This document shows, in pieces, positions 36,164 to 45,933 of a DNA stretch of 64,000 nt. Every line of letters starts with the position of its first letter. Position 1 is the stretch's first letter. The notes under the pieces were generated by a model. That model was not told the origin of the DNA. It saw only the letters and a list, made by a program, of their open reading frames with translations, and did not search any database. The stretch is from contig CAZUXY010000004.1 of assembly GCA_964624235.1 (NCBI GenBank), positions 39,041-103,040 on the forward strand, in the 5' to 3' direction. This stretch comes from CAZUXY01 sp964624235. Lineage in GTDB: Bacteria; Spirochaetota; UBA4802; UBA5368. A program made the position numbers and the translations under genes.

Positions 36164-36967
36164 TTATTCTCGCTTCCATTCGGGCGGACGTTTCTCCATA
36201 ACCGCTGTGATGGCCTCACTGAAATCCCGGCTCCTGAGGAGTATGCTCTGTTGATGTCCCTCAATATCCAGCTGGGCCCTCAAATCCAGGCTGTTCCCAC
36301 GCTTGATGACGTTTTTTGTGGCACCTACGGCAAGGGGCGCATTTGCCGCAATCCTGGCAGCCAGCTTTTCTGTCTCATCCATCAGACGTTCCGCTGGAAA
36401 TACGTGGTTTACCAGTCCCCACTGGAGGGCCTGCTGCGCCGTAAACCTATCACCGGTCATAAGCACCTCCATGGCCCGCGCCGCCCCGATGACACGGGAA
36501 AGCCTTGAGGTGCCCCCGAGATCGCAGATGGCACCAAACCTGACTTCAGGCATTGTCCACAGGCAGTCCTCGCTCATGACCCGGATGTCGCAGGCCAGGG
36601 CGATCTCGATGGACATGCCGAATGCCCGTGAATGCATGGCGCAGATGATGGGAATCTCGATTACCTCAAGTCTTGTGAGGAAATTCTGATACTTATGGAC
36701 ATCCGATCGGATAAACGCCCCGCATCCGTCGTCCTTATACCGGTTCACGAGCGCGGCCATTGCCTCCAGGTCGAGACCCGCGGAAAAAACCGGCCCCGCA
36801 CCTTTTAGGATGATCACACGCACCTCGGGATCTGCGATCAGCGTTTCCACCATATCGGCCAGCTCGATAAACATCTCGAAACGGATGGCGTTACGCTTTT
36901 CCGGTCTGTTCAGTGTGATGTGGAAAATGCTGCCCTTCTTTTCGCCGGAAATGTAATTTGCACTCAT
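36164..36967 (-). CDS. crotonase-family enoyl-CoA hydratase/isomerase, dienoyl-CoA isomerase-like
   Basis: 267 residues. Crotonase oxyanion motifs NRPEKRNAIRFEMF, GAGPVFSAGLDLEAMAALV and CAMHSRAFGMSIEIALACDI. The active-site segment E-V-R-F-G-A-I-C-D-L-G-G places a Glu and an Asp eight residues apart, as in delta3,5-delta2,4-dienoyl-CoA isomerases; plain hydratases have a different second acid. The frame opens at 37003, but the ATG at 36967 has AGGAGG six bases upstream and is chosen. First gene of the fadD-tetR operon. Confidence 0.85.
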   Translation of the reverse strand: MSANYISGEKKGSIFHITLNRPEKRNAIRFEMFIELADMVETLIADPEVRVIILKGAGPVFSAGLDLEAMAALVNRYKDDGCGAFIRSDVHKYQNFLTRLEVIEIPIICAMHSRAFGMSIEIALACDIRVMSEDCLWTMPEVRFGAICDLGGTSRLSRVIGAARAMEVLMTGDRFTAQQALQWGLVNHVFPAERLMDETEKLAARIAANAPLAVGATKNVIKRGNSLDLRAQLDIEGHQQSILLRSRDFSEAITAVMEKRPPEWKRE

Positions 36968-37447
36968 CAATGGCCTCCTCGGATGTTTCATATTTATTTC
37001 CACTGCCCGGCAGGAGCTATGGTTTATTTCACGCCAGCATTACCGGTGCGTTATAACCGTAGAGTCCGGGATGAGCAATGCATGGTTGAATGGGTGGTAT
37101 ATTCCCGGGTTGATGATACTATGAGTATGAATTATACTAATAGTAATAACTATTGCATTTCACTTTTTTTGTCAAACAGAAAATGTGCAGTGCCGCTGAA
37201 TCGTACAGGATGTACACCTGTACATATCACCACGGTTTGGAAGTTGTGTTCAGAGGCTCGATAACCTGGGCGGACAGTTTCACAGGATATGGCAGGAACA
37301 CAAGCACTCCGGCCGCTATCCACGGCCAGACACTTTTTTATAATCAATTTTCCAGTCCGGGATAACCCAGTTACCACCTGGGATTTTTTATTGACTGACC
37401 CTTGGCGGAAGGATTTTTTCCTCCTCCCTGATTAGGTTTTTGCATTT
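36968..37447. other. 480-base intergenic region with palindrome and terminator-like hairpin
   Basis: No gene supported. AGTAT-N5-ATACT at 37124-37138 overlaps a minus-strand TATAAT (37131-37136), a possible operator/promoter for the fatty-acid operon ~165 bases away. A hairpin CCCAG/CTGGG at 37366-37382 followed by TTTTTT on the plus strand looks like an intrinsic terminator, though no plus-strand gene precedes it closely. The AT content rises sharply near 37400. Confidence 0.4.
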
Positions 37448-38092
37448 GTGTTAATATTGAAATTTATGGAATCAAGCAATTTAATACTTAAAAACAAATA
37501 TTTGGAAGAGATTGAAATGTCAGACACCATTGAGAGGATGAGAAAGAGTTTATACGAATTTGCAATAAAGGATATTAATATTGCTATGAATCATAATGCA
37601 CCAATTGGAGCTTTTATCCTTGCAAGTTGTTTAATAGACTGCTTGGCAGGCTTTAGATACGGCGTTCCAGAGAATTTCAAAGGAAGTAGACAAAGATATA
37701 TAAAATTTATAGATGAATATTATGATAATAAATATGAAGGAAAAGTCATGTATGATTCTATGCGAAACAGATTAGTTCATAATTACGCTGAAAGGGGTTC
37801 TTATCTTTTTTCACACAAGAATGAGCTGGAACATAATTTTAAATATGATGGAAAAATAAATATTGAGTCAGACGAATTTATAAAAGATTTAGAACTGGCA
37901 ATGAAGAAATATTTTAATGATTTAGAAAAAGATCCAGATTTACAAAGAATTGCAAAAGAGAGAATGGATTTTTTATCTATAATTGAAGAACGTGTGGTAT
38001 CTGGTTCTTCCGCTAATACTGCCGATCCAGGGCCGTCTGGGACCACCTATAAATCGACAACCGTAAATAAAAAACCAGGCGATAAAAATTAA
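37448..38092 (+). CDS. AT-rich HEPN-like hypothetical protein
   Basis: 214 residues from a GTG at 37448; ATGs at 37466 and 37517 (GGAAGA upstream of the latter) are alternatives. The protein is helical, Lys/Asn-rich and cytoplasmic. The segment YDSMRNRLVHNYAERG carries the R-x4-H motif (R-N-R-L-V-H) of HEPN domains, many of which are RNases in toxin-antitoxin, abortive-infection or CRISPR contexts. The tail after ~190 is low-complexity. Codon use (AAA, ATA, TTA, AAT) is far more AT-rich than any neighbour, and it stands alone between unrelated genes, so it was probably acquired. No antitoxin gene is visible beside it. Confidence 0.75.
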   Translation: MLILKFMESSNLILKNKYLEEIEMSDTIERMRKSLYEFAIKDINIAMNHNAPIGAFILASCLIDCLAGFRYGVPENFKGSRQRYIKFIDEYYDNKYEGKVMYDSMRNRLVHNYAERGSYLFSHKNELEHNFKYDGKINIESDEFIKDLELAMKKYFNDLEKDPDLQRIAKERMDFLSIIEERVVSGSSANTADPGPSGTTYKSTTVNKKPGDKN

Positions 38093-38150
38093 TTGTAATT
38101 ATTTCGCATAACGCAATCCCCGCGTTTGCAAAACCTTTGACAAATTCTTT

Positions 38151-38180
38151 AAGCCCCGCCTGCTGACGGGGCTTCCTTAT
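38151..38180 (+). terminator. intrinsic terminator after the HEPN-like gene
   Basis: Eight-pair stem AAGCCCCG (38151-38158) / CGGGGCTT (38167-38174), then CCTTATT. About 60 bases after the stop codon. Confidence 0.6.
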
Positions 38181-38276
38181 TGTCGGATATGTACTAAATT
38201 TTTTCCTTCAGAATAGGGGAACCCCTCCTCTCTGTACTTTCCACAGGAGCCAGTAGCATTTACATCACGGTAACGC

Positions 38277-39047
38277 CTATATTTCCTTCATGATTCTATA
38301 GTAGAACTCCCTGGGGATGAACTTCGCAAGGGCGACAAACATTCGATAGGAGAAACCCGGCACGCACACGACCCGGTTCTTTTTCAGGCAACGCAGTGAA
38401 TAATCCACCACTTCGTCGGGACTCATCCACCGGTAATGTTCCAGCCGTTTTTCTCCTTCTGATGTCAGACCCAGTTTCGCGTGAAAGTCCGTGCGTGTAA
38501 AGCCGGGACACAGCACCTGTACCCTGACACCGGCACCCTTCAGTTCCATGTGCAGCGATTCGGTGAAGATATTGAGAAAGGATTTGGTGCCGCCGTACAG
38601 GCCGTTCTTTTCCATGGGCAGGTACGATCCTACGGATGAGAGGTTTATGATGGAGCCCGCCCCCTTACGCAGCATGGCGGGAAGCACGGCATGGGTGAGC
38701 CTCACCGGCGCGGTCACGTGCACCCGTATCATGCGTTCGTGTTCGTCGACGTCCCCATCGGCGAAATTGACATACACTCCGTAGCCGGCGTTGTTTACCA
38801 GCATATCTACAGCGTTGATGGAACGTAAGCGTTTTTCTAATTTATGCAGGTCTGCTTCCCTCGAAAGCTCGGCGATGACGACCGTAACCTTTACGCGGTA
38901 TTGCCCGGCGAGATCGCCTGCCAGCTTTTCAATCAGCTTTTTGCGCCTGCCGGTAATGATCAAATCATACCCTTCCGATGCCAGGCGCCGTGCGTAGGCC
39001 GCCCCGATACCGCTGGTTGCCCCTGTGACTACGGCTGTTTTATTCAC
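38277..39047 (-). CDS. short-chain dehydrogenase/reductase
   Basis: 256 residues. Classical SDR: cofactor loop VVTGATSGIGAAYARRLASE (T-G-x3-G-x-G), MLVNNAGYGVYV, the catalytic Ser in IINLSSVGSYLP, Tyr and Lys in LYGGTKSFLNIFTES, and the PG motif VLCPGFTRTDFH. NADPH preference is suggested by ITGRRKK after the second strand. Likely a membrane-associated or lipid-acting member of the DltE/YqjQ type, but the substrate is unknown. Same direction as the GMC oxidoreductase 138 bases upstream. Confidence 0.9.
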   Translation of the reverse strand: MNKTAVVTGATSGIGAAYARRLASEGYDLIITGRRKKLIEKLAGDLAGQYRVKVTVVIAELSREADLHKLEKRLRSINAVDMLVNNAGYGVYVNFADGDVDEHERMIRVHVTAPVRLTHAVLPAMLRKGAGSIINLSSVGSYLPMEKNGLYGGTKSFLNIFTESLHMELKGAGVRVQVLCPGFTRTDFHAKLGLTSEGEKRLEHYRWMSPDEVVDYSLRCLKKNRVVCVPGFSYRMFVALAKFIPREFYYRIMKEI

Positions 39048-39184
39048 CGGTGTTCCTCCACATTGTCCCGGTCGTTAAGACGCGGCATGGTCTCTGGTAG
39101 TGCGCTGCGACTTCAGCGTATTATAAAAACGCCCATATACGGCCTTACAGACGGCAACAGCGCATGGTTTCATGAATTAACGGG

Positions 39185-40537
39185 TCAGTTCCGTACCCGG
39201 CCGGCCTGGGGGTTCGCCTTTTTTTTTGCGGCCCCCGCGATCAGGTGGCCCGCCAGTTTCTTCCCCAGGCACAGGATGGTAAGAACGGGAGGCAATCCCC
39301 ACGCCTCGGGGATCACCGAGCAGTCACAGACGTAGAGGTTCTCCATGCCTTTCACCCTTAAGTCCGGATGGAGCATGTGTCCTATACGAACGGTGCCCCC
39401 GGGGTGCGCGGCAAGTTTCCAGGTTCTGTAAATCCCCCGGGCGCCGGCATGGGACAGGATGTTACGTGCGATATCGTATCCCCTGTCGAGTTTTTCCCTG
39501 TCGGCGCGTGTGAGCCGCTTGCGCACACCGCCGCCGTCGGTGAGCCTGCCCGAAAGATCGTCCCGGATCTTTATCATGATGCGCAGGGTTTTGCCGGACT
39601 CCAGAAGTCTCCGGAAACGGAACGCCGACAGGGCAAAGAGCTGGTCATGGATGAACGGGACCGCCATGTCGGTCATTACGATACCCTCCCCGCCCAGATG
39701 GCATCCCGTACTCATGGGAATCTCGTCTTTTCTTTTTTGAACATCCCTGACATTCCCGCACACCGTAATAAGGGGATCGAAAAAATAATTATAGCCCGCT
39801 TCCCGGAATCCGCTCGCGCGCAGGATAACCGGTGAACCGATCCCCCCCGCCGCGATGATCACTTTCCCGGCGGTCGCCCGCTGCCGTTTTCCTTTCATGA
39901 AAAATTCAACACCGGCGGCCCTGTTGCCCTCAACAACGATCTTCTCCGCCCTCGCGCCGTTCATCAGCACGGCGCCGTTCGCCACCGCTTCTTCAATGAA
40001 CATTCGGGCGCTCCATTTGACTTCGTGTACATCACCAAAATATCCGAAACGGTATCCCGGTTCCCATCTTTCCTGGTACATGAATTTTTCCAGCTTGTTC
40101 CAGTCGTACCCGAGCGCCCGGGCGCTGTCCATAATCCTTCGTGCCATCGGTGTGATCATCTCATCCCTGAGGGGCCCGATGGGAAGCTCCCTGCGCACCT
40201 CTTTCTCTTCCTGTCGCACATCGATACCGTATCTTTTCAGCATATCGTGCGGTACAGGGAACGCGGTGGCGTAATTGAAAAGAGAACTTCCTCCGGTGGT
40301 GATGCCGCGCACCATACCCACGAGCTCCGGCGTGAAAAGCAGGCTTTTCCCCGGAACCGCCTGTTCGGCCAGATACTGTGCCAGGCTCCCGCGCACCGGA
40401 CCGCCCGGCCCCCATTCCAGTATCAGGACTTTTTTCCGCTTTCTGGAAAGCTCCCGCGCCACGGCAGCCCCGCCGGGACCGGAGCCGATTACTATCGCGT
40501 CATAATTCATATCGCTGGCTTTCACCGGTGGTTTCAT
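39185..40537 (-). CDS. GMC-family FAD-dependent oxidoreductase
   Basis: 450 residues. Rossmann FAD motif DAIVIGSGPGGAAVARELSR, VLILEWGP, GMVRGITTGGSSLFNYATA, VIIAAGGIGSPVILRASG, and the C-terminal block AAHPGGTVRIGHM / LYVCDCSVIPEAWGLPPVLT. GMC enzymes oxidise alcohols, sugars or sterols. A TTG at 40546 would add three residues; I take the ATG at 40537. It is next to an SDR on the same strand, so a two-step alcohol/ketone conversion is possible but unproven. Confidence 0.88.
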   Translation of the reverse strand: MKPPVKASDMNYDAIVIGSGPGGAAVARELSRKRKKVLILEWGPGGPVRGSLAQYLAEQAVPGKSLLFTPELVGMVRGITTGGSSLFNYATAFPVPHDMLKRYGIDVRQEEKEVRRELPIGPLRDEMITPMARRIMDSARALGYDWNKLEKFMYQERWEPGYRFGYFGDVHEVKWSARMFIEEAVANGAVLMNGARAEKIVVEGNRAAGVEFFMKGKRQRATAGKVIIAAGGIGSPVILRASGFREAGYNYFFDPLITVCGNVRDVQKRKDEIPMSTGCHLGGEGIVMTDMAVPFIHDQLFALSAFRFRRLLESGKTLRIMIKIRDDLSGRLTDGGGVRKRLTRADREKLDRGYDIARNILSHAGARGIYRTWKLAAHPGGTVRIGHMLHPDLRVKGMENLYVCDCSVIPEAWGLPPVLTILCLGKKLAGHLIAGAAKKKANPQAGRVRN

Positions 40538-40759
40538 TGTTTTCAATCATCCGTGATTCCCTGTATTTTATACCGTCTGTAACAATCCGTCAACAAGAGA
40601 AACCATAATATATATTCTAATTGTGTCGTCGATTCATGATGCAACGGGTGCTATTATCGGAATACCTGAAGTCCCGGATTTCTTTCTAAAGTTAATGATA
40701 CTTACCGGCCGATCGACATTTAGATTGACAGAATATCTTCCATATTAAAAATTTCAATC

Positions 40760-41059
40760 ATGAACCGCACCGCATATGGTAAAATCGTCCTACCGGTACT
40801 CTGCCTGGCAAGCGCATTAGCCGCGCTGGCATTTCCGGCGGTTCCGCACCTGCACACCGACGGGGACATCAGGGAAGATACTCATCTTACCCTCATACCG
40901 GCGGAAATATACTGCATAATGGATTACTCCTGCCGCGGCGGTGCCGCCTTTCTGTACGTATCGTCTCTGTCACCCGGTTTGTCGGAATACCCGGCAGCCG
41001 CCTCCCCGTCCGATTTCTATATTAATCCCAATGCGCCGCCTTCCGATCGGCGGCCGTAA
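40760..41059 (+). CDS. small secreted hypothetical protein
   Basis: 99 residues with a signal peptide-like start (IVLPVLCLASALAALAFPAV). The mature part is short, Pro/Ser-rich and has two Cys. No Shine-Dalgarno is clear. It lies 43 bases before the WG-repeat gene in the same direction. Not recognised. Confidence 0.5.
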   Translation: MNRTAYGKIVLPVLCLASALAALAFPAVPHLHTDGDIREDTHLTLIPAEIYCIMDYSCRGGAAFLYVSSLSPGLSEYPAAASPSDFYINPNAPPSDRRP

Positions 41060-41102
41060 AGAATTCATTAATAAAACCGTATTTACAGGAGTTCCAACTA
41101 CC

Positions 41103-41585
41103 ATGAAAAACATTTATTCCTTTTTATTTATATTCACCGTACTGTTTAACGCCGTACCCGCCGCATCCTTCGGATCCACGGGCAAACCTTTACTCAAGCC
41201 CCTGTGCGGCCCCACCGGCAAGTGGGGTTACGCCGATTCCCGCGGGAAATTCATTATTCCGCCGAAATTCGAAAGCGCTTCCCCTTTTTCAGACGGTCTC
41301 GCGCTGGTTTCGGTGTGGAACAAATTCGGTTTCATCAATGAGAAGGGTTTCCCGGTACTGAAACCCCAGTATGACGCCGCACGGAGCTTCTCGGAGGGTC
41401 TGGCAGCGGTGATGGTGGTCGATCTGAACAATGAAAAGAAATGGGGCTTTATCGACAAGACCGGGCGGTTCGTAATTTCTCCGCGTTTCGATGACGCGTC
41501 CGATTTCTCGGGAGGGAAAGCCGTTGTCGTAATGAACGGGAACAGGATAACCATCGATACATCGGGTAAAGTAGTAACGAAATAA
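41103..41585 (+). CDS. secreted WG-repeat protein
   Basis: 160 residues. Signal peptide MKNIYSFLFIFTVLFN..., then three WG-type beta repeats: KWGYADSRGKFIIPPKFE, KFGFINEKGFPVLKPQYD and KWGFIDKTGRFVISPRFD, each followed by F-S-x-G-x-A. WG repeats form beta-rich folds of unknown function on cell surfaces or in the periplasm. ATG at 41103 with CAGGAG upstream. Confidence 0.87.
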   Translation: MKNIYSFLFIFTVLFNAVPAASFGSTGKPLLKPLCGPTGKWGYADSRGKFIIPPKFESASPFSDGLALVSVWNKFGFINEKGFPVLKPQYDAARSFSEGLAAVMVVDLNNEKKWGFIDKTGRFVISPRFDDASDFSGGKAVVVMNGNRITIDTSGKVVTK

Positions 41586-41733
41586 TCATCATCGGTTTGG
41601 CGTGGAATAAAGCGGGAGCAATCCCGTTTTTTCGTATTTGCCTTTTTTGCGTTCACGGGTATAATTCAGGTTCTTTCATTGTTTCGCACCTCTTGCCAGG
41701 CTTGCCGTCGATATTCGAGGAGGGGGAATATAT

Positions 41734-43355
41734 ATGGCAAATACCACTACAGTAACCCGCAGATCGTTTTTGCGCATGGGGGCATGGATCACCGCCGCCC
41801 TGGCGGGCACCGGTTCACTGTACTGCGGAAGGAAAAAAGGGACTATGTCCGCCGACATTAATCCGGAACTTTACTCAGACAAGGGCAGGAAAAAGGTCCC
41901 GGCGTCAGAGGTCATCAAGAAAAGCAAGATCGGAGCGCCACGTCCCAATATTATCGTAATCCTCACCGACGACATGGGTTACGGGGACCTGGGCTGTTAC
42001 GGCAGCAGGTCCATTCGCACACCCAATATCGACCGAATGGCCGCGGAGGGCATGCGGTGCACCGATTTCTACTGTTCAAGCCCTCTCTGCTCTCCATCAA
42101 GGGCGGGGCTTCTGACGGGACGGTATCCGCTGCGCAGCGGCCTCACTTTCCCGCTCCAGCCGGGAAAGGACACGCTCATGCGCAAACTCATGGCCGCGCT
42201 CGGTTACATGATGGGCGACCTGGGCATAATCGACCTGAAGGGCGCCAGGAACCGGGTAAAAGGTCTCCCGGCGTCTGAGATCACCATCCCGGAAGCCCTG
42301 AAGCNNNNNNNNNNTCAGGGTACAGGACCGGCGCCATCGGCAAGTGGCACCTGGGGGATTTCGTGACCGATATGAAGTACCATCCGAAAAACTACGGCTT
42401 TGACTATTTCACGGGCTTCAATGCTTCCAACGACGACTGGCCCGTTTCATTCTGGCGCAACGATACCGAGATGATAAAGGACATAGGGCTTAAACAGGAT
42501 AAGTTCACAGGTCTTTTCACCCAGGAAGCGATAGATTTCATTTTAAACGCGAAAGACGGACCTTTCTTCCTGTACCTTGCCCACAAGGACCCCCATCAGC
42601 CCTGCATTCCCTCGGAAAACTTCAGGGGCGTCTCTGAGGGTGGCCCTCACGGAGACAGCGTCCAGGAAGTGGACTGGAGCGTGGGCCGTATACTTGATTG
42701 CCTTAGAAAAAACAACCTGGACCACAAAACCCTGGTCATTTTCACGAGCGATAACGGTCCCTGGTTCGACGGCAGCCCCGGCGGATTCCGCGGGCGGAAA
42801 GGCCAGAGTTACGAAGGAGGGTTCCGGGTTCCCATGATCGCCCGCTGGCCGGGACGCATACCGGCGGGGTCCCACTGCCGCGCGCCTCTAATGAACATCG
42901 ACTTCTTCCCCACCTTCCTGTCGCTCGCGGGGCTCGAGGGACCGTTTGACCGCATAATAGACGGGAAGTCGCTTTGGCCGCTGCTCTCGGGTGCGTCGAA
43001 AGAACCGCCCCACGACGAGCTGTTCTTCTTCCACTACAACGAGATAGAGGGCATACGCAGCGGCAAGTGGAAATTTTTCCGGTATATCAACAACCACGCA
43101 TGGCCCATCCCGCTGGACAAGCCGGGCACCTTCGTCGCAAACGCGGCGGCGGGGCGCGACTATAAACCCGAGGGTTCGAACGTATCGGTGCCCACCATGG
43201 GTACATGGCCTATACTCTACAACATGGAACTTGACCCCGGCGAGAGCTATAACGTGATAAAGAAGTATCCCGGTGTCGGGAAGAAAATGCTCGCGGCACT
43301 GGAGAATTTCGAAAGGGAATTTTTCAAAAATCCGAGGGGATGGCTGAAAAAGTAA
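41734..43355 (+). CDS. Tat-exported sulfatase, interrupted by an assembly gap
   Basis: A twin-arginine signal (T-R-R-S-F-L-R-M, then a hydrophobic stretch and Cys31) directs export. PNIIVILTDDMGYGDLGCYG supplies metal-binding Asp residues. The formylglycine site is L-C-S-P-S-R with Cys119, within the C-x-P-S-R consensus. The gap of ten Ns (42305-42314) breaks the frame: the right half continues GYRTGAIGKWHLGD, YLAHKDPHQP, VIFTSDNGPW and GRKGQSYEGGFRVP, all conserved. Because the two halves are in different frames across exactly ten Ns, the gap length is a placeholder and the gene is probably intact. Substrate is unknown. Confidence 0.88.
42305..42314. other. assembly gap (10 Ns)
   Basis: Ten unknown bases inside the sulfatase gene. 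The frame differs on the two sides by an amount that ten bases do not correct, so the true distance is not ten. Confidence 0.98.
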
Positions 43356-43361
43356 CGGCGT

Positions 43362-45524
43362 CTATTTCTCCGCGCCTGGTATATACTCTCTCTCCAGGTG
43401 CGCGCGAATATCTTTCTCGTCCATCCAGACGGGTTTGAGTCGACGCTGCACGAACAGTGGCGACTGGTCGGCATAGTGAGGAGACTTCGCGTCCAGGGAG
43501 GTGCTTCCGTAGACATGTATGCTTTCAGAACGCACCCGTCCGTTACGGTCCCATTTTACCATCAGCACGTACGAGTCCCCGGTCATACCCTTCAATCGTC
43601 CGTCTTTCCCGAGATCGCCACGCACCGCATGGAGTATATCCGGTCCTCCCCCCAGTCCCAGATCGACCTTCCCGCGGATCAGCCGGTTCACCTGCCGCCA
43701 GGGAACGTCAATCCTGCCGTGTTTTTTATATAAAATATTCACGGCTTTGACGAATCCTTCTTTCACCTCACGATCGCCCACCCGCGACACGTCCTTTTCT
43801 CCCTCGGGCCCCAGGATGAAGGTGTAGGCAAGCACACCGAGGGCCGTGCCGCTGTTTTCCGGATCGGTCGCAAAATTCCAGGAACCCAGCACCGCAAGGG
43901 CCTTTTCCACCAGGGGATCGGCATCGTATTCGAGGGAACGTATCCGTTTAACCAGTTTCGCCATTTTTGAGTTTATCGAGTAGGCCATGTCGTATTTGTA
44001 CATATAAAATTCATCGGCAGTGATTGAGGTATCAGATCCAAAAAGCTCCAGCGCCCGCATGGCCCTGTTGGTCATTTTGTCTTCGATTCCGAACTCCGGC
44101 GGGTACGCCGCCCTCGCGGGGTTTTCGGGATCCAGGGTGGTTTTAAACGGCGTGTTGTTGCAGTTTATAACGAAACCGGAACGGGGATTTTTCACCCGCG
44201 GCAGTTTTTCAAAAGGAAGATATCCCCTCCAGAGGGTCCGTGACGTATTGCCGGGCAGGTTCTTTTTCCAGTCAAAACCCCTGTCGCGCAGGGGAAGCAG
44301 CGCCTGGTACAGGTAAAGGATGTTGCCCTTTTCGTCGGCATACACGCAGTTGAACATGGGGACTGACGCCATGCGGACGGCGCTTTCCCATTCCCCTGCA
44401 GTAACCGCCCTGTCCATGCGGTACCACTGCTCCACCTGCCGGACATCATCCATGCCGGCATAACGAATGGCGTATACGCCGTCGGGCCTCCGTACCGCGG
44501 GGCCATATACGGACCAGAGCACCTCTTTCTTCACCGTCCACGAAAGCGGACCCAGCAGTTTCACCCGTATGGATGCTTTGCGAACCTCAAGCTCCTTCCA
44601 CTTCCCGTCCACCCGGTACTGGTGTGGATTCTCAGGATTTATCTCAAGCACATAGACGTCTACCAGGTCGGGATAATTATTGGTATGGGCCCACCCCAGG
44701 TGCCTGTTATGCCCGTGAAACACCACCGGCGAACCAGGGAACAGTCCTCCCGTGATGTCCAGGCCCTCGTCGCTGTGAAGATGAACCTCGTACCAGGAAA
44801 CGGGCCCTTCCCAGGGCTGGTGTGAATTAATAGCGAGGAAGGTGCCGCCGTCGGCGCTGCGCCGGGGGGAAACCGCAAAGGCGTTCGATCCGGTGCGGGG
44901 CGCCAGGAGCGAGAAGGCGTCACCTTCAAAGGCCATTCGCAGGAGGGGGTCGCCGGATAAACACGCCGTGTGCTTTTTTTCACTGAAGAGTTTTTTCAGA
45001 ACCTGATCGACACCTACCATGAGGGGCATCTTGTGTACAAAACCCGCCACTATGTGTGTTCCATTAACGGGATAAAGCCCCTTCAATGCTTCACCCGGGT
45101 GCAGCGAGGCGTAATAGTTGATGCCGTCTGCATATGCTTCGCACAATGCCCTGGTTCCGGGGCCGAGGTCCCTGCGGTATTTTTCGTTTACGGTGTCCCA
45201 CAGCCTGATCAGGTGCACCAGAAAATCGTTCCCCGCTCCCCGGGGTCCCAGCACGGCAGCGAGCCTGCCGTTTACCGCCGCCAGCACCAGCTGAATGGTT
45301 TTAAAATCATCCTGGGCATGCGCATAGGCTAAACCGAAAGCCACGTCGGTGTCCTTCTTCCCATAGATATGTGGCACACCCCAGGTATCGCGCAGAATAC
45401 GCACCTTGTATTTCTCTTTGAGTTTAGACTGGTCCGTAAAACGGGGTGATCCGCTGCAGGCGGCGATGAGCACGGTGATACAGACCGTTCCCAGAAGGGG
45501 GGTGGGAATTCTTTTCGTTATCAT
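43362..45524 (-). CDS. penicillin-acylase-family (Ntn-hydrolase) lipoprotein
   Basis: 720 residues. Lipoprotein signal with L-I-A-A-C at 19-23. Alpha-subunit landmarks: VRILRDTWGVPHIYGKKDTD, FGLAYAHAQDD. The beta-subunit nucleophile is Ser213 in R-T-G-S-N-A-F-A-V, so the precursor would self-cleave before it. INSHQPW, HGHNRHLGWAHTNNYPD and VINCNNTP are the usual later motifs. Family members hydrolyse penicillins or N-acyl-homoserine lactones; the substrate here is not evident. Convergent with the sulfatase gene, six bases apart. A periplasm-facing lipid anchor is unusual but known. Confidence 0.9.
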   Translation of the reverse strand: MITKRIPTPLLGTVCITVLIAACSGSPRFTDQSKLKEKYKVRILRDTWGVPHIYGKKDTDVAFGLAYAHAQDDFKTIQLVLAAVNGRLAAVLGPRGAGNDFLVHLIRLWDTVNEKYRRDLGPGTRALCEAYADGINYYASLHPGEALKGLYPVNGTHIVAGFVHKMPLMVGVDQVLKKLFSEKKHTACLSGDPLLRMAFEGDAFSLLAPRTGSNAFAVSPRRSADGGTFLAINSHQPWEGPVSWYEVHLHSDEGLDITGGLFPGSPVVFHGHNRHLGWAHTNNYPDLVDVYVLEINPENPHQYRVDGKWKELEVRKASIRVKLLGPLSWTVKKEVLWSVYGPAVRRPDGVYAIRYAGMDDVRQVEQWYRMDRAVTAGEWESAVRMASVPMFNCVYADEKGNILYLYQALLPLRDRGFDWKKNLPGNTSRTLWRGYLPFEKLPRVKNPRSGFVINCNNTPFKTTLDPENPARAAYPPEFGIEDKMTNRAMRALELFGSDTSITADEFYMYKYDMAYSINSKMAKLVKRIRSLEYDADPLVEKALAVLGSWNFATDPENSGTALGVLAYTFILGPEGEKDVSRVGDREVKEGFVKAVNILYKKHGRIDVPWRQVNRLIRGKVDLGLGGGPDILHAVRGDLGKDGRLKGMTGDSYVLMVKWDRNGRVRSESIHVYGSTSLDAKSPHYADQSPLFVQRRLKPVWMDEKDIRAHLEREYIPGAEK

Positions 45525-45933
45525 GGGCAGTTCCTCACCTGTATTTTGAGGATACAGTTTCGGCGGTTACACCGGCATCCATGCCGGTCATATATCGGTG
45601 TGAGATTCCTTCATCCACCTTAACACACAGCTGCCGTAGATCGAGAACAGCGCGCCTGTCCTTGGCGGTTTATGCGTGACCGGAAAGGTCGATACAGTTA
45701 TACACTATGGCAACCCGCACCCGACTGTCGAAGCGTTGTAAAGGTTCTCTTTGAGCAACACCGGCCCCGACCCGCAGCAGACTGAGAGGTCCCCGTTTAC
45801 AATAAGATAATTAATAATTACCGCTTTTCAACGTTCGGTGCGGGCTGGGCAACAATCGATGCAATCACAAAAACATGGACCATCATACCCACGGTTTCCA
45901 ACTCCCGGGTATTCGGAACAACGAAACAAAATG
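45525..45933. other. 409-base intergenic region
   Basis: No gene, promoter or strong hairpin that I can support. It contains a short imperfect repeat around CACCGGC/GCCGGTC at 45571-45588. Confidence 0.4.

Noticed and set aside
41734..43355. Reading the sulfatase as two genes or a pseudogene
   Set aside because: The break coincides exactly with an N run; both halves carry consecutive conserved sulfatase motifs.
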